A stretch of DNA of 64,000 bases from UBA2377 sp964525935. GTDB taxonomy: Bacteria > Verrucomicrobiota > Verrucomicrobiia > Opitutales > Opitutaceae. Positions 52,775-61,682 of this stretch are shown piece after piece. Under the pieces are notes generated by a model. That model was given only the letters and a program-made list of their open reading frames with translations. It searched no databases and was not told the DNA's origin. Numbering within the stretch: the stretch's first letter is position 1; each line of letters opens with the position of its first letter. The DNA lies in contig CAZGJZ010000003.1 of the NCBI GenBank assembly GCA_964525935.1, forward strand, positions 248,001-312,000, in the 5' to 3' direction. The position numbers were made by a program, and so were the translations under genes.

Positions 52775-52837
52775 GCCGGGGCAGCGTGGGCGATTGGACG
52801 CAGCGTGACAATGCTGCGCGTGACTACAGTCCGAGTT

Positions 52838-52943
52838 TAGCCACGAAGCACACGAAGAGCACAAAGTTTTTGTCCGGTCATCGCCTCGCCTGCTGGCTTA
52901 TATACCGGCCCGGATCTTTGTGCTCTTTGTGTCCTTTGTGGTT
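52838..52943. repeat. Period-9 hairpin repeat between flippase and GT2
   Basis: The left arm CCACGAAGC/ACACGAAGA/GCACAAAG (52838-52868) pairs with CTTTGTGCTCTTTGTGTCCTTTGTGGTTAAA (52915-52943). The 246-bp gap (52775-53020) between the divergent genes is largely made of this element. Confidence 0.8.
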
Positions 52944-53020
52944 AAAAATCCGGATGGATAGCGGACGAATTGGCCGCGCTTTCTGTTGCACCGGTGAGCG
53001 CAGGGTTGGATGGTCGGGGC

Positions 53021-53953
53021 ATGGCGACGCGCGTGGTTGCTCTTATCGCTACTTATGGACGGCCGGCGCTTTTGCGGCGGACGCTGGAGTCGTTGCGCGG
53101 GCAGGGAGCGGCGCTGGCGGGTGTCGTTGTGGTCAATAATGGCGGCGATGAAGGCACGACGGCGGCCGTGACGGAGTTTGCGACCGCGGGGGCGATGCCG
53201 GTGCAACTGATCGCGCCGGCGGCCAATCTGGGCACGGCGGGCGGCGTGGCGGCGGGATTGCAGGCGATGCTGGCGGATGCGGCGGCGACGCACGCGTGGG
53301 TGTTGGACGACGATGCGGTGGCGAAGCCGGGAGCGCTCGACGCCATGCTCGCGGCGATGCAGAGCGCGGCGGCGGAGGCGGTTTCGGCGATGGTCACGGA
53401 TGCGCGCGGAATTGTGACCTGGTTCCCGGGGCCGCTGCGGCAGCCGGCGTGGGATGTGATCCGGAGCGCGGTGACGCCGGAGGAATTTCGCCAGCAATGC
53501 GGCAACGCGCCGCTGTGTTGGAACTGGGCGACGTGGGCGAGCTTGGTGGTCAGCCGCCGGGCGGTGGAGACCGTGGGGTTGCCCGATGCGCGGTTGTGGT
53601 ATCAGGGCACCGACATCGAATACACGCTGCGGCTGTCGGCGCGTTTCACATGCGTGCTCGCGCCGGATGCGGTGTGTCCGCACCTGCCGCCGCCCGAGGA
53701 TGCCGGCCGCCGCCGCACCAAGGATCTCTGGTCATTGCAAAACGGCGCCTATGTCGCCGTGTGGCTGCGGCACGGTCACCGCATCCTGCGGCATCTGCCG
53801 GGAAATCATTTCCGCTATTGGAAGAGTCAGCATTACTCGCTGAGGGCCCTCGGCGAAAGTCTGGGCGCTTTTTGGCGCGGCGGGGTGCTGCGCCGGCCGG
53901 TCGGACTGGAGCAATACACGCCGGCGCTCAGCTACGAGCTAACCAGGCCGTGA
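53021..53953 (+). CDS. Glycosyltransferase family 2 (GlfT/rhamnosyltransferase-like)
   Basis: A 310-residue GT-A enzyme from ATG 53021. VALIATYGRPALLRRTLESLRGQ begins the nucleotide-binding domain, VVVNNGGDEG and AANLGTAGGVAAGLQ follow, and WVLDDDAVAKPGALDAML gives the D-x-D (DDD). WASLVVSRRAVETVGLPD and the GTDIEYTLRL acid are typical of galactofuranosyl/rhamnosyl transferases. Its stop overlaps the C-terminal codons of the convergent GT9. Confidence 0.9.
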   Translation: MATRVVALIATYGRPALLRRTLESLRGQGAALAGVVVVNNGGDEGTTAAVTEFATAGAMPVQLIAPAANLGTAGGVAAGLQAMLADAAATHAWVLDDDAVAKPGALDAMLAAMQSAAAEAVSAMVTDARGIVTWFPGPLRQPAWDVIRSAVTPEEFRQQCGNAPLCWNWATWASLVVSRRAVETVGLPDARLWYQGTDIEYTLRLSARFTCVLAPDAVCPHLPPPEDAGRRRTKDLWSLQNGAYVAVWLRHGHRILRHLPGNHFRYWKSQHYSLRALGESLGAFWRGGVLRRPVGLEQYTPALSYELTRP

Positions 53954-54899
53954 TCTGGGCGTGGACGGACTCGACGGTGAGGTCGCGGATGCAGTGCGGC
54001 GTGGCGAAGCGGCAGTGATCGAAGCAGGGCTTGTGCGGGCACGGCGCGCCTTCGATCCACGCGGCCTGCGGATGTTGCGGGGCGAAGAGTTCGGGTAACT
54101 GCGGGCCGAAAATCGTGAAGGTCGGCACGCCGAGGAGCGCGGCGAGGTGGCCGGGGCCGGAGTCGTTGCCGATAAAACGGTCGGCGCTCGCGAGCAGATC
54201 GAGCAGGGCGTCGAGACTGGGGAGATCGGCGTCGAGCACGGTCACACGCCAGCCGGCGGCGCGGAGTTGCGCGGTGAGCGCGGCGTAATTTTCCCGGGGC
54301 CAGAGGCGGGTGGGTTGAGCGGCGCCAGTGTGGATGACGATCCGGCGCGAGGCGCCGGATCGAGTTGAGAGTTGAGTGCTGAGGGTTGAGAGATCCCAGC
54401 CCAAAGCTGTGGCGAGGGCTTGCCAGTGGGCGGCGCGGTGGGGATTGGCGGGCGGAGGCAGGACGTCGGTCAGCAGCGGGGCGGAGCCGGCGCGGGCGAA
54501 GCCGACGCGCGTGGGCGCGCCACTGAGGCGGAGAAGGAAGTGATCGCGCGGATCGGGGCGGGCGGAGACGGCGACGTCGAAATCGGTGGCGCGCAGCGTG
54601 CGCGTGAGACGCCAGAGTTCGCGCCACGGCCAGCGGTGCAGGCGGTATTTGCCTTCAAAGGCGGTCCATGGCGCGGTGAACGGGAGGTGCTTTACATCCG
54701 GAGCGAAACGGCGGAGCAGCGGTGCGGCGTGGGGCGGGGCGACGAGCGTGACGGCGAGGTGGCGCGATGCCGTTTGCAGGAAGGGCAGGGCGAGCGCGAG
54801 GTCGCCCAGGCCCCAAAGTTCGAGGGCGAGCAAGCGGTGGCGGGGCCGGGAGGCTCGGGTTGGTTTTGCCAAGCGCGCGAACTTAAGTTCTCTCTTCAC
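53928..54899 (-). CDS. Glycosyltransferase family 9 with embedded period-7 repeat
   Basis: About 323 residues from a GTG at 54899. The N-terminal RLLALELWGLGDLALALPFLQ and C-terminal DRFIGNDSGPGHLAALLGVPTFTIFGPQ define GT9, with a Cys-rich end HKPCFDHCRFATPHC as in the other GT9. Between the two half-domains, at codons over 54364-54391, the chain reads DLSTLSTQLSTRSG: this is the in-frame translation of a GTTGAGA-type period-7 repeat. The start is 3 bp from the divergent exosortase ATG, so a later start is possible. Confidence 0.85.
   Translation of the reverse strand: MKRELKFARLAKPTRASRPRHRLLALELWGLGDLALALPFLQTASRHLAVTLVAPPHAAPLLRRFAPDVKHLPFTAPWTAFEGKYRLHRWPWRELWRLTRTLRATDFDVAVSARPDPRDHFLLRLSGAPTRVGFARAGSAPLLTDVLPPPANPHRAAHWQALATALGWDLSTLSTQLSTRSGASRRIVIHTGAAQPTRLWPRENYAALTAQLRAAGWRVTVLDADLPSLDALLDLLASADRFIGNDSGPGHLAALLGVPTFTIFGPQLPELFAPQHPQAAWIEGAPCPHKPCFDHCRFATPHCIRDLTVESVHAQITAWLARS
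54364..54391. repeat. Period-7 repeat inside the GT9 coding sequence
   Basis: Four tandem 7-mers GTTGAGA/GTTGAGT/GCTGAGG/GTTGAGA form an exact period of 7 inside the glycosyltransferase gene. They match the arms of the intergenic hairpin at 50636. The reading frame stays open and encodes a Leu/Ser/Thr linker. Confidence 0.85.
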
Positions 54900-54902
54900 C
54901 CG

Positions 54903-56540
54903 ATGACAAGCAGCCTGCGCCGCTCCTCCCCGTATTTCTGGCCGGCGGTGGGCTGTGCGCTGGCGGGCCTGGCGGTGTTTCAGTTTTTCGGCAACGCGAC
55001 GCACGGCTACATCGCGAGCGACTCGCTGTTTTATTGGTGGGGCTTCCAGTGGACCAACACCGGGTCGGAGACCGAGCACGGCTGGCTGATCCTCGGGTTG
55101 AGCGTCTGGCTGTTCTGGCAAAACGTGCGCCGCGAGCCGGTGCTCAACGCGCCGGCGGACGGGCGCGCGCTGGCGGCGATGCTGGGCGGGCTGGCGGTGC
55201 ACCTGCTCGGCTACGCGGTGCAACAGTCGCGCATTTCAATCGTCGGGTTGCTGCTATTTGCGTGGGGCGCGCTGGCGCTGGCGGGCGGGCGGCGGTGGGG
55301 GCGGGCGGCGGCGTTTCCGCTGGCGTTCATGGTTTTTGCGGTGCCGGTGAGCATGCTCGACTCGGTGGGTTTCTGGCTGCGGTTGTGGGTGATCGCGGCG
55401 AGCCAGACGCTGGCGCACGCGGCGGGCATCGACGTGATTCGCAATGGCACGCAGCTTTTTGCGCCGGATGGATCGTATCAATACGACGTGGCGGCGGCGT
55501 GCTCGGGCGTGCGCTCGCTGATGGCGCTGATGGCGCTGTCGCTGTTGGTGGGTTATTTGAATTTCCGGCCGGTGTGGCTGCGCGCGCTGGTGCTGCTGCT
55601 GAGCCTGCCGTTTGCGTATGTGGGCAACGTGGCGCGTATCTCCGGCGTGGTGTTTGCGGCGGAGTGGTTTGGCGAAAAGGCCGGCGTGCTGCTGCACGAA
55701 TGGGCGGGATTTTTGGTTTTCGTGATCGTGCTCGGACTCGTGCTCGCGAGCGTGAATCTGTTGCGGCAGATTTTTCCGCGCGCGGCGATGCCGGATGCGC
55801 CGGCGGGGAAGCTGCCGTTGTGGGTCGCGCCCGCGTCGGTGGGAAGGCCGGGGCGCATGGCGCTGCTGGTGATCGTGGCGGCCGGCGCGTGCGGGTTGCT
55901 CGCCCGCAAATTCGACACGTTGCCCGTGCGCACGGACACGGGAGTGCGGCTTGCGGCGGATGGGATGAATCCGGTGGATTTGCCGGCGTTCATTGGCACG
56001 GACTGGATCGGGCGGCGTGCGGAGGTGAGCGCGGTGGAGCGCGAAGTGCTGCCGCCGGACACGAGTTATTCGCGGCGCACCTACACGGCGCTGCACCGGC
56101 CGGGGCAGCAGGTTTTTGTGTCGATCGTGTTGAGCGGCCGCGACCGGAGTTCGATTCACCGGCCGGAGCTTTGCGTGGAGGGACAAGGCTGGACGATTCA
56201 ACGGAGTTTTGCGCACCGCTTCCGCTGGCCGGGGCCGGGCGGGGCGGAGTTACCGGCGACCGTGCTGTGGGTCGAGCGCGTCTCGGCCAATCGCAAGCTC
56301 AAGGTGCCCTCGCTGATGGCGTATTGGTTTGTGGGCAGCGACACCGTCGTCGCGACGCACGGGCAGCGGATGTTGCGCGGCGCATGGGACCGTTTGCGGC
56401 ACGGCCGGGCCGATCGCTGGGCCTATGTGTTGGTGCAAACGGATGCCTGGGACGGTGAGGCGGCGGCGCTGGCCCGCCTGCAGGAAGTCATGGACGGAAC
56501 GCTGCCGGTGTTTCAGAAGCCGCTGGCGGCGGGCCAGTAA
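54903..56540 (+). CDS. Exosortase fused to EpsI domain
   Basis: A 545-residue fusion. The first 330 residues are an exosortase with about eight membrane helices and the catalytic residues Cys200 (AAACSGVRSL), Arg245 (NVARISG) and His265 (LLHEWAGF). From about residue 345 the EpsI domain begins after a further membrane helix, with LPAFIGTDWIGRRAEVSAVEREVLPPD and SGRDRSSIHRPELCVEGQGW. Exosortases cleave and anchor PEP-CTERM proteins; EpsI is an associated exopolysaccharide factor. Three PEP-CTERM substrates are in the same window. The gene ends the exopolysaccharide cluster. Confidence 0.93.
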   Translation: MTSSLRRSSPYFWPAVGCALAGLAVFQFFGNATHGYIASDSLFYWWGFQWTNTGSETEHGWLILGLSVWLFWQNVRREPVLNAPADGRALAAMLGGLAVHLLGYAVQQSRISIVGLLLFAWGALALAGGRRWGRAAAFPLAFMVFAVPVSMLDSVGFWLRLWVIAASQTLAHAAGIDVIRNGTQLFAPDGSYQYDVAAACSGVRSLMALMALSLLVGYLNFRPVWLRALVLLLSLPFAYVGNVARISGVVFAAEWFGEKAGVLLHEWAGFLVFVIVLGLVLASVNLLRQIFPRAAMPDAPAGKLPLWVAPASVGRPGRMALLVIVAAGACGLLARKFDTLPVRTDTGVRLAADGMNPVDLPAFIGTDWIGRRAEVSAVEREVLPPDTSYSRRTYTALHRPGQQVFVSIVLSGRDRSSIHRPELCVEGQGWTIQRSFAHRFRWPGPGGAELPATVLWVERVSANRKLKVPSLMAYWFVGSDTVVATHGQRMLRGAWDRLRHGRADRWAYVLVQTDAWDGEAAALARLQEVMDGTLPVFQKPLAAGQ

Positions 56541-56587
56541 TGGGAAAGGCTTGAGCTTTGGGGCGGCCTTTCTAGGTTGCGCGTCCC

Positions 56588-58168
56588 TTGACGTCAGTAA
56601 GCGCAGCCGACTTCGCCTTCCTGATCGCCGTAAGCGCCCTCGACGAGTGGCCGCTCGCGGCGGTGCTTGTGCTGGGCGTCGGCATCGGGTTCTTCGTAGT
56701 TTGGGCCGTGACGCGACACACCCGCCGGCTGGCCCGCGAGAACGGCGCCGAGCTCATCGAAGTCGCCCGGCGTGAAGCCGCCGTGGCCGCGGAGGAACTG
56801 AAGCAAAAGGCGGAGGAAGAAATCCTGCGCCGGCGCGCGGAACTCACGCACGAATTTGACCGCCGTGAAATCGACAGCGAGGTGCGCCTCCGCGAAATCC
56901 GCGCGCACGAGGAATCGCTCGCACTGCTCGACTACCAGCTGGAGCAGCGCCACGAGCGCCTCAACCGCGAGAACGCCGCCGTGAAGCAGGCGCGCGATGC
57001 GATCCGCACGCTGTCGAAGAGCGTGCGCAAGCGGCTCGAGGGTGTTTCGCAGATGGACGCCGAGGAAATCCGCCGCGCGTTGCGCGAGGAAGTGATGCTC
57101 GAGTGTCAGGACGAACTCCGCGCGCTGCGCCGCGAGACGATGGAGAAATCCGAGGTCGAGCTGGAGCGCGACGCGCAACGCATCCTGATGGCCACGATGC
57201 AGCGGCTCTCGAGCAAGCCGAACAACGATTTCACCGCGACGATCGTGCAGCTGCCGAGCGAGGAAATGAAGGGCCGCATCATCGGCCGCGAAGGTCGCAA
57301 CATCAAATCCTTCGAGTCCGCGACGGGTGTTACGCTCTTGGTGGATGAATCGCCGCAGACCGTGTTGATCTCGTCCTTCGATCCGATTCGCCGGCAGGTC
57401 GCGCACAGCGCGCTGCTCGCCTTGGTGAAGGACGGCCGCATCCACCCGGCGACGATCGAGGAGTTTGTGAAGCGCGCGCAGGAGGAGATCGAGGCCAACG
57501 CCACGCAGGCGGGTGAGGAGGCGGTCACCAAGCTCAACATCAACGGCCTGCACCCCGAGATCATCAAGCTGCTCGGCAAGCTGAAGTTCCGCTTTTCCTA
57601 TAATCAGAACGTGCTCGATCACTCGGTGGAGACGGCGTTTCTGTCCTCGATGATCGCGAGCGAAGCCGGGCTCGATCCGAATCTGGCGAAGCGCGCGGGC
57701 CTGTTGCACGACATCGGCAAGGCCGTGTCGGGCGAGATGGAAGGCAGCCACGCGCAGATCGGCGCGGAGTTTATCAAGCGCTACGGCGAGACGCCGATCG
57801 TGGTTAATGCGGTGGCCGCGCACCACGAGGAAGTGAAGCCCGAGACGGTTTACGCCGGGCTGGTGATTTTGGCTGATACGATCTCAGCGGTGCGCCCCGG
57901 CGCGCGCGCGGAATCGATGACGAGCTACGTGAAGCGCCTGGAGCGGCTGGAGAAACTCGCGCTTTCGCTCGAGGGTGTGCAGCAGGCGTTCGCGATCCAG
58001 GCGGGCCGCGAGATCCGGGTCGTCGTGTCGCCGCAGATTGTGACCGACGATCGCGCCCGCGAAATCGCGAAGGAGCTGCGCCAGCGGATCGAGAAAGAGC
58101 TGCAGTATCCGAGCGCGATCAAGATCACGGTGATCCGTGAGCAGCGATTCACCGAAACGGCGACCTGA
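56588..58168 (+). CDS. rny: Ribonuclease Y
   Basis: A 526-residue membrane-anchored endoribonuclease from a TTG start. One N-terminal helix (about 22-42) anchors it, a long coiled coil (about 45-195) follows, then a KH domain (GRIIGREGRNIKSFESATGV) and an HD domain with the metal pair HDIGK (about 375) and HAQIGAEF. It initiates mRNA decay. The presence of both RNase Y and RNase E/G in one genome is notable but known in this phylum. Confidence 0.95.
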   Translation: MTSVSAADFAFLIAVSALDEWPLAAVLVLGVGIGFFVVWAVTRHTRRLARENGAELIEVARREAAVAAEELKQKAEEEILRRRAELTHEFDRREIDSEVRLREIRAHEESLALLDYQLEQRHERLNRENAAVKQARDAIRTLSKSVRKRLEGVSQMDAEEIRRALREEVMLECQDELRALRRETMEKSEVELERDAQRILMATMQRLSSKPNNDFTATIVQLPSEEMKGRIIGREGRNIKSFESATGVTLLVDESPQTVLISSFDPIRRQVAHSALLALVKDGRIHPATIEEFVKRAQEEIEANATQAGEEAVTKLNINGLHPEIIKLLGKLKFRFSYNQNVLDHSVETAFLSSMIASEAGLDPNLAKRAGLLHDIGKAVSGEMEGSHAQIGAEFIKRYGETPIVVNAVAAHHEEVKPETVYAGLVILADTISAVRPGARAESMTSYVKRLERLEKLALSLEGVQQAFAIQAGREIRVVVSPQIVTDDRAREIAKELRQRIEKELQYPSAIKITVIREQRFTETAT

Positions 58169-58172
58169 GCAG

Positions 58173-58295
58173 TCACCACGAAATACACTCACCACACGAA
58201 AAATGTGCTGCGGGATTGCCGGGTGGTTCGAGACCGCTGATTGGGTTGCTGGATTTTGAGTTTTCTTTCGTGGGCTTCGTGTGTTTCGTGGTGGC
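58173..58295. repeat. Period-9-type hairpin repeat between rny and queF
   Basis: Left part CACCACGAAATACACTCACC and ACACGAAAA (58173-58203), right part TTTCGTGGGCTTCGTG and TTTCGTGGTGGCAA (58263-58295). The right arm reaches to within a few bases of the queF ATG, overlapping its translation initiation region. Confidence 0.7.
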
Positions 58296-58297
58296 AA

Positions 58298-58657
58298 ATG
58301 GCCAATCCGAAAATCCTTGAGACCTTTCCGAATCCCGCGGCGCACCGCGATTTCCTGATCGAACACACCCACCACGAGTTCACGTCGGTGTGCCCGATGA
58401 CGGGACATCCGGATTTCGCCGATATCACCGTGCGCTATGTGGCGGACAAGGCCTGCGTCGAACTCAAGTCGCTGAAGCTGTATTTCCACGCCTACCGCAA
58501 CGAGGGGATTTTCTTCGAGGCGGCGACGAACAAGATTTGTGACGACCTCGGCCGCGCGCTCAAGCCGCGCAGCCTGGCGATCATCGCGAATTGGAAGGCG
58601 CGCGGTGGATTCAGCTCGCGCATCACGGCGGAGTGGAAGGCGAAGCGTAAAAAGTAA
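58298..58657 (+). CDS. queF: NADPH-dependent 7-cyano-7-deazaguanine reductase (type I QueF)
   Basis: A 119-residue enzyme from ATG 58298, of the short type I length. The catalytic Cys and Asp are in TSVCPMTGHPDF and the substrate-binding SLKLYFHAYRNEGIFFEAATN includes the conserved Glu. It reduces preQ0 to preQ1 in queuosine synthesis. No other queuosine gene is adjacent. Confidence 0.95.
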   Translation: MANPKILETFPNPAAHRDFLIEHTHHEFTSVCPMTGHPDFADITVRYVADKACVELKSLKLYFHAYRNEGIFFEAATNKICDDLGRALKPRSLAIIANWKARGGFSSRITAEWKAKRKK

Positions 58658-58687
58658 GGTTTTTAACGCAGAGAACCGGGTTTTTTG

Positions 58688-58750
58688 ACCACGGATTTCA
58701 CGGATGCCACGGATGGATTTCTTATCCGTGGCATCCGTGAAATCCGTGGT
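58688..58750. repeat. Perfect 27-bp inverted repeat of period-9 words
   Basis: The left arm (58688-58714) is ACCACGGATTTCACGGATGC... and the right arm (58724-58750) is its exact complement, with a 9-nt loop. Each arm is a tandem of CCACGGATT/TCACGGATG/CCACGGAT. It is the cleanest member of the dispersed hairpin family and lies between queF and the desaturase gene. Confidence 0.9.
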
Positions 58751-58871
58751 TAAGGTTTGGACGATAGTGGTTGGGCTTGAACGCAGGCGGAAGTGACGTG
58801 CTCCATTGATGAATGTTCGCCGGGGCGGGCTTGTATTGGGGCGGCGGGTTCCTTACGTGAGACGGGAAATT

Positions 58872-59894
58872 ATGGCCGACAACCCCAAGCCTGTAGCCGT
58901 CATCGACTGGTATCGCATTCCGATTTCGTCGGAGCTTTTCAAGGAATTGCACCAGCGCAGCGACTGGCGCGCGTTTGTGCAGACGGGCGGTTACCTGGCC
59001 ATCGTGGCCGCGACGGGCACGCTCTCGTTCTGGTCGTGGGGCCACTGGCCGTGGTGGGCCACGCTGCTGTGCCTGTTTTTGCACGGCACGGTCACGGTCT
59101 TTAACATCAACGCCATGCACGAGCTGGGGCACGGCACGGTTTTTAAGACGAAGTGGCTGAATGCGTTTTTTGTGCGCGTCGTGTCGTTTCTCATGTGGCT
59201 GCACCCGGAGATGTTCACCGGGAGCCACCAACGCCATCACCGCTATACCCTACATCCGCCGGACGACCAGGAGGTCGTGCTGCCGGTGACGATCGGGCTG
59301 AAGAATTTTTTCATCGAGGGCTTTGTGAATCCCCGCGGCTGGTGGTGGACCATCAAATACACGGTGCACATCGCGCTCAACCGGATCGGCAACAAGGGCG
59401 GCTGGGAGGCGATTTGCTTTCCGGCGGACCAGCCGCAACTGCGCCGCGTGCCGATCCTGTGGGCGCGCGCGATGCTGGCGGGGCACCTGCTGATCGCGGT
59501 GGTCTCGATTTATTTCGGACTGTGGATCATTCCGATCATTGTGTCGGTGGCGCCGTTCTCGGGTTGGTGGCTGTTTCTCCTGCTCAATAACACGCAGCAC
59601 ATCGGCCGCGTCGATTTTGTGCCGGATTTCCGGTTGTGCTGCCGGACGATCGTGCCGAATCCGGTGGTGTGTTTTCTTTTCTGGCAGATGAACTACCACA
59701 CCGAGCACCACATGTATGCGGCGGTGCCGTGCTACAATCTGGGCCGGTTGCACCGGGCGGTGAAGCACGAGATGCCGGTGTGCCATGGGATCATCGGCGC
59801 GTGGATCGAGATTGCCGCGGTCATGAAGGAGCAGAAGAAAGACCCGAAATATCGTCCGAAGATTGACCTGCCGGAACCACGTGCGGCGGCGTGA
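58872..59894 (+). CDS. Membrane fatty acid desaturase
   Basis: A 340-residue integral membrane di-iron enzyme. The three histidine boxes are HELGH (83-87), HQRHH (119-123) and YHTEHH near residue 285. Hydrophobic helices separate them as usual. It introduces a double bond or hydroxyl into a lipid acyl chain or carotenoid-type substrate, using ferredoxin. The start at 58872 (MADNPKPVAV) gives a normal N-terminus; the 214-bp upstream gap is mainly the perfect inverted repeat. Confidence 0.92.
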   Translation: MADNPKPVAVIDWYRIPISSELFKELHQRSDWRAFVQTGGYLAIVAATGTLSFWSWGHWPWWATLLCLFLHGTVTVFNINAMHELGHGTVFKTKWLNAFFVRVVSFLMWLHPEMFTGSHQRHHRYTLHPPDDQEVVLPVTIGLKNFFIEGFVNPRGWWWTIKYTVHIALNRIGNKGGWEAICFPADQPQLRRVPILWARAMLAGHLLIAVVSIYFGLWIIPIIVSVAPFSGWWLFLLLNNTQHIGRVDFVPDFRLCCRTIVPNPVVCFLFWQMNYHTEHHMYAAVPCYNLGRLHRAVKHEMPVCHGIIGAWIEIAAVMKEQKKDPKYRPKIDLPEPRAAA

Positions 59895-59901
59895 GGCGAG
59901 T

Positions 59902-59945
59902 GGCCGGCCAACGGCCGGCCTGCAATTTATCCACGCAGGCCGGCC
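59902..59945. repeat. Nested palindromes at the desaturase-HisN convergence
   Basis: GGCCGGCC-AAC-GGCCGGCC (59902-59920) overlaps a second hairpin with arms GGCCGGCCTGC (59913-59923) and GCAGGCCGGCC (59935-59945). The second arm lies in the hisN-like coding end. It probably serves as a bidirectional terminator without a T-tract. Confidence 0.55.
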
Positions 59946-60694
59946 AGCACCGCGGCGTGGAGCGCGGGCGTGGCGGCAGCGAGCGTGGACTCGGCGGGAT
60001 AGGCGGAGCCGCCCGACCAATCGGTGATGACGCCGCCGGCGCCGCGGATGACGGGCACGAGGGCGGCGATGTCCCAGGGGTTCATGATGGGATCCATCAT
60101 GATGTCGGCATAACCGGCGGCGAGGAGGAGATAGCCGTAGCAATCGCCCCACGTGCGGACGAGCCTGGCGCGCTGGGCCAGCGCCTGAAAGCGGGCGCCG
60201 TCCTGGTATTTCGCGGGATTGAAAGGATCACTCGTCAGGAGCGTCGCGGCCTCGATGGCTGTCGTGGCGCGCGTGCGGACGGCGCGGCCGTTGAGCGTGG
60301 TCGCGGCGCCATCGCCGATCATGAGCTGACCGAGAATTGGTTGGTGAATACAGCCGAGGACCGGCTGACCTTGGTGGAGCAACGCGATGAGCGTGCCCCA
60401 AAGCGGAACGCCCGTGATGAAGCTCTTGGTGCCGTCGATGGGGTCGAGCACCCAGACGAACTCGGCGTCGGGGCGGTCGCTGCCGAGCTCTTCGCCGATG
60501 ATGCCGTGGGAGGGAAATTTTTTCGCGATGAGCCGGCGCATGAGCTCTTCGGCGCCGCGGTCGGCGATGGTGACCGGCGAGGCGTCGGACTTGGTCTCGA
60601 CGGCGAGGGCGGGGTTGCCGAAATGCGGGCGGATAAACTCGCCGCTCGCATGGGCGAGCTCGGTCAGGAAGGCGCGGCAAGGTGTCAGGTCCAC
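59927..60694 (-). CDS. Inositol monophosphatase-family phosphatase (HisN-like histidinol phosphatase)
   Basis: A 255-residue Mg-dependent phosphatase from a GTG at 60694. The metal-binding motifs are GEELG (67-71, Glu68/Glu69), LDPIDGTKSF (83-92) and PWDIAALVPVI near residue 205. The wording of these motifs is closest to HisN-type histidinol-phosphatases, but inositol or adenosine phosphates remain possible. No other his gene is nearby. Confidence 0.85.
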   Translation of the reverse strand: MDLTPCRAFLTELAHASGEFIRPHFGNPALAVETKSDASPVTIADRGAEELMRRLIAKKFPSHGIIGEELGSDRPDAEFVWVLDPIDGTKSFITGVPLWGTLIALLHQGQPVLGCIHQPILGQLMIGDGAATTLNGRAVRTRATTAIEAATLLTSDPFNPAKYQDGARFQALAQRARLVRTWGDCYGYLLLAAGYADIMMDPIMNPWDIAALVPVIRGAGGVITDWSGGSAYPAESTLAAATPALHAAVLAGLRG

Positions 60695-60811
60695 TTGCCT
60701 ACCGTGGCGGCGAAACCGGCGGGTTGTCCAAGCGAAAGCGCGGGGAACCCCTTGCTTTTTGTCCGCGCAAAAACAGGATGCCGTCGTTTTACCTCCCACC
60801 CCTTGCGTGAA

Positions 60812-61606
60812 ATGAATCCTCCGGTCGATTCCCTGTCGGGCAAAGTCGCGTTAGTCACGGGTGCCGGCTCCGGTATCGGCGAAGCGATGGCCCGGTTGCT
60901 GGCGGCGTGCGGGGCGCGGGTGGCGGTGGTCGACCGGGCGACTGAGCAGGCGAATCGCGTGGCTGAAGGGATTGTGGCGGTAGGCGGCGCGGCACGCGCC
61001 CTGCATGCCGACGTCAGTGTGCCGGAACAGATGGAGGCGGCGGTGAACGAGGTCGCGCAGGCTTGGGGCCGGCTCGACATCCTGTGCGCCAACGCGGGGG
61101 CGAATGGCGTGTGGGCACCGGTGGATGACATCACGCCGGCGGAGTGGGACGATACGCTGGGCGTAAACCTGAAGGGGACTTTTTTGACGATGCGGGCCGG
61201 CGTGCCGCTGATGAAGCGCAGTGGCGGCGGCTCGATCATCATCACCTCCTCCGTGATCGGCACGCGCAGTTTCAGCATCGGCGGCGGGTCGGCCTACGCG
61301 GCCTCGAAGGCCGGGCAGGTGGCTTTGGGCCTGTCGTCGGCGCTGGAACTGGCGAAGCACCGGATCCGCGTTAACCTGATCTGCCCGGGGGCGATCACGA
61401 CGAACATGAAGACCAACCGGCGCAACACGACGGGGTTGGTCCCGACGATGCAGCTGCCTGAGGGCAGCGTGCCGCTCACCGGCGGACTCGCGGGCAAGCC
61501 GGAACAGGTGGCGCGGCTGGCGTGGTTCCTTGCGTCGGATTTGTCGGACCACATCACCGGCGCGGAAATCCTGATCGACGGCGGCCAGACGCTGTTGATG
61601 GGTTGA
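60812..61606 (+). CDS. Short-chain dehydrogenase/reductase
   Basis: A 264-residue classical SDR from ATG 60812. TGAGSGIGEAMA is at about 15-26, CANAGANGVW follows, and the catalytic Ser/Tyr/Lys are in IITSSVIGTRSFSIGGGSAYAASKAGQ. The C-terminal ASDLSDHITGAEILIDGGQTLLMG is typical. The substrate is not predictable. It is divergent from the HisN-like gene. Confidence 0.9.
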   Translation: MNPPVDSLSGKVALVTGAGSGIGEAMARLLAACGARVAVVDRATEQANRVAEGIVAVGGAARALHADVSVPEQMEAAVNEVAQAWGRLDILCANAGANGVWAPVDDITPAEWDDTLGVNLKGTFLTMRAGVPLMKRSGGGSIIITSSVIGTRSFSIGGGSAYAASKAGQVALGLSSALELAKHRIRVNLICPGAITTNMKTNRRNTTGLVPTMQLPEGSVPLTGGLAGKPEQVARLAWFLASDLSDHITGAEILIDGGQTLLMG

Positions 61607-61682
61607 CCGCAACCGGGGACAAGCGGCGCGAGGCGATTCGTGTATTGTCAAAAGGCGGGACGGTCACGAGCGTGACGGATCG

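Noticed and set aside
58688..58750. CRISPR array from regularly spaced CACGGAT words
   Set aside because: The repeats are 9 nt with no spacers, form a perfect hairpin and have no cas genes nearby.
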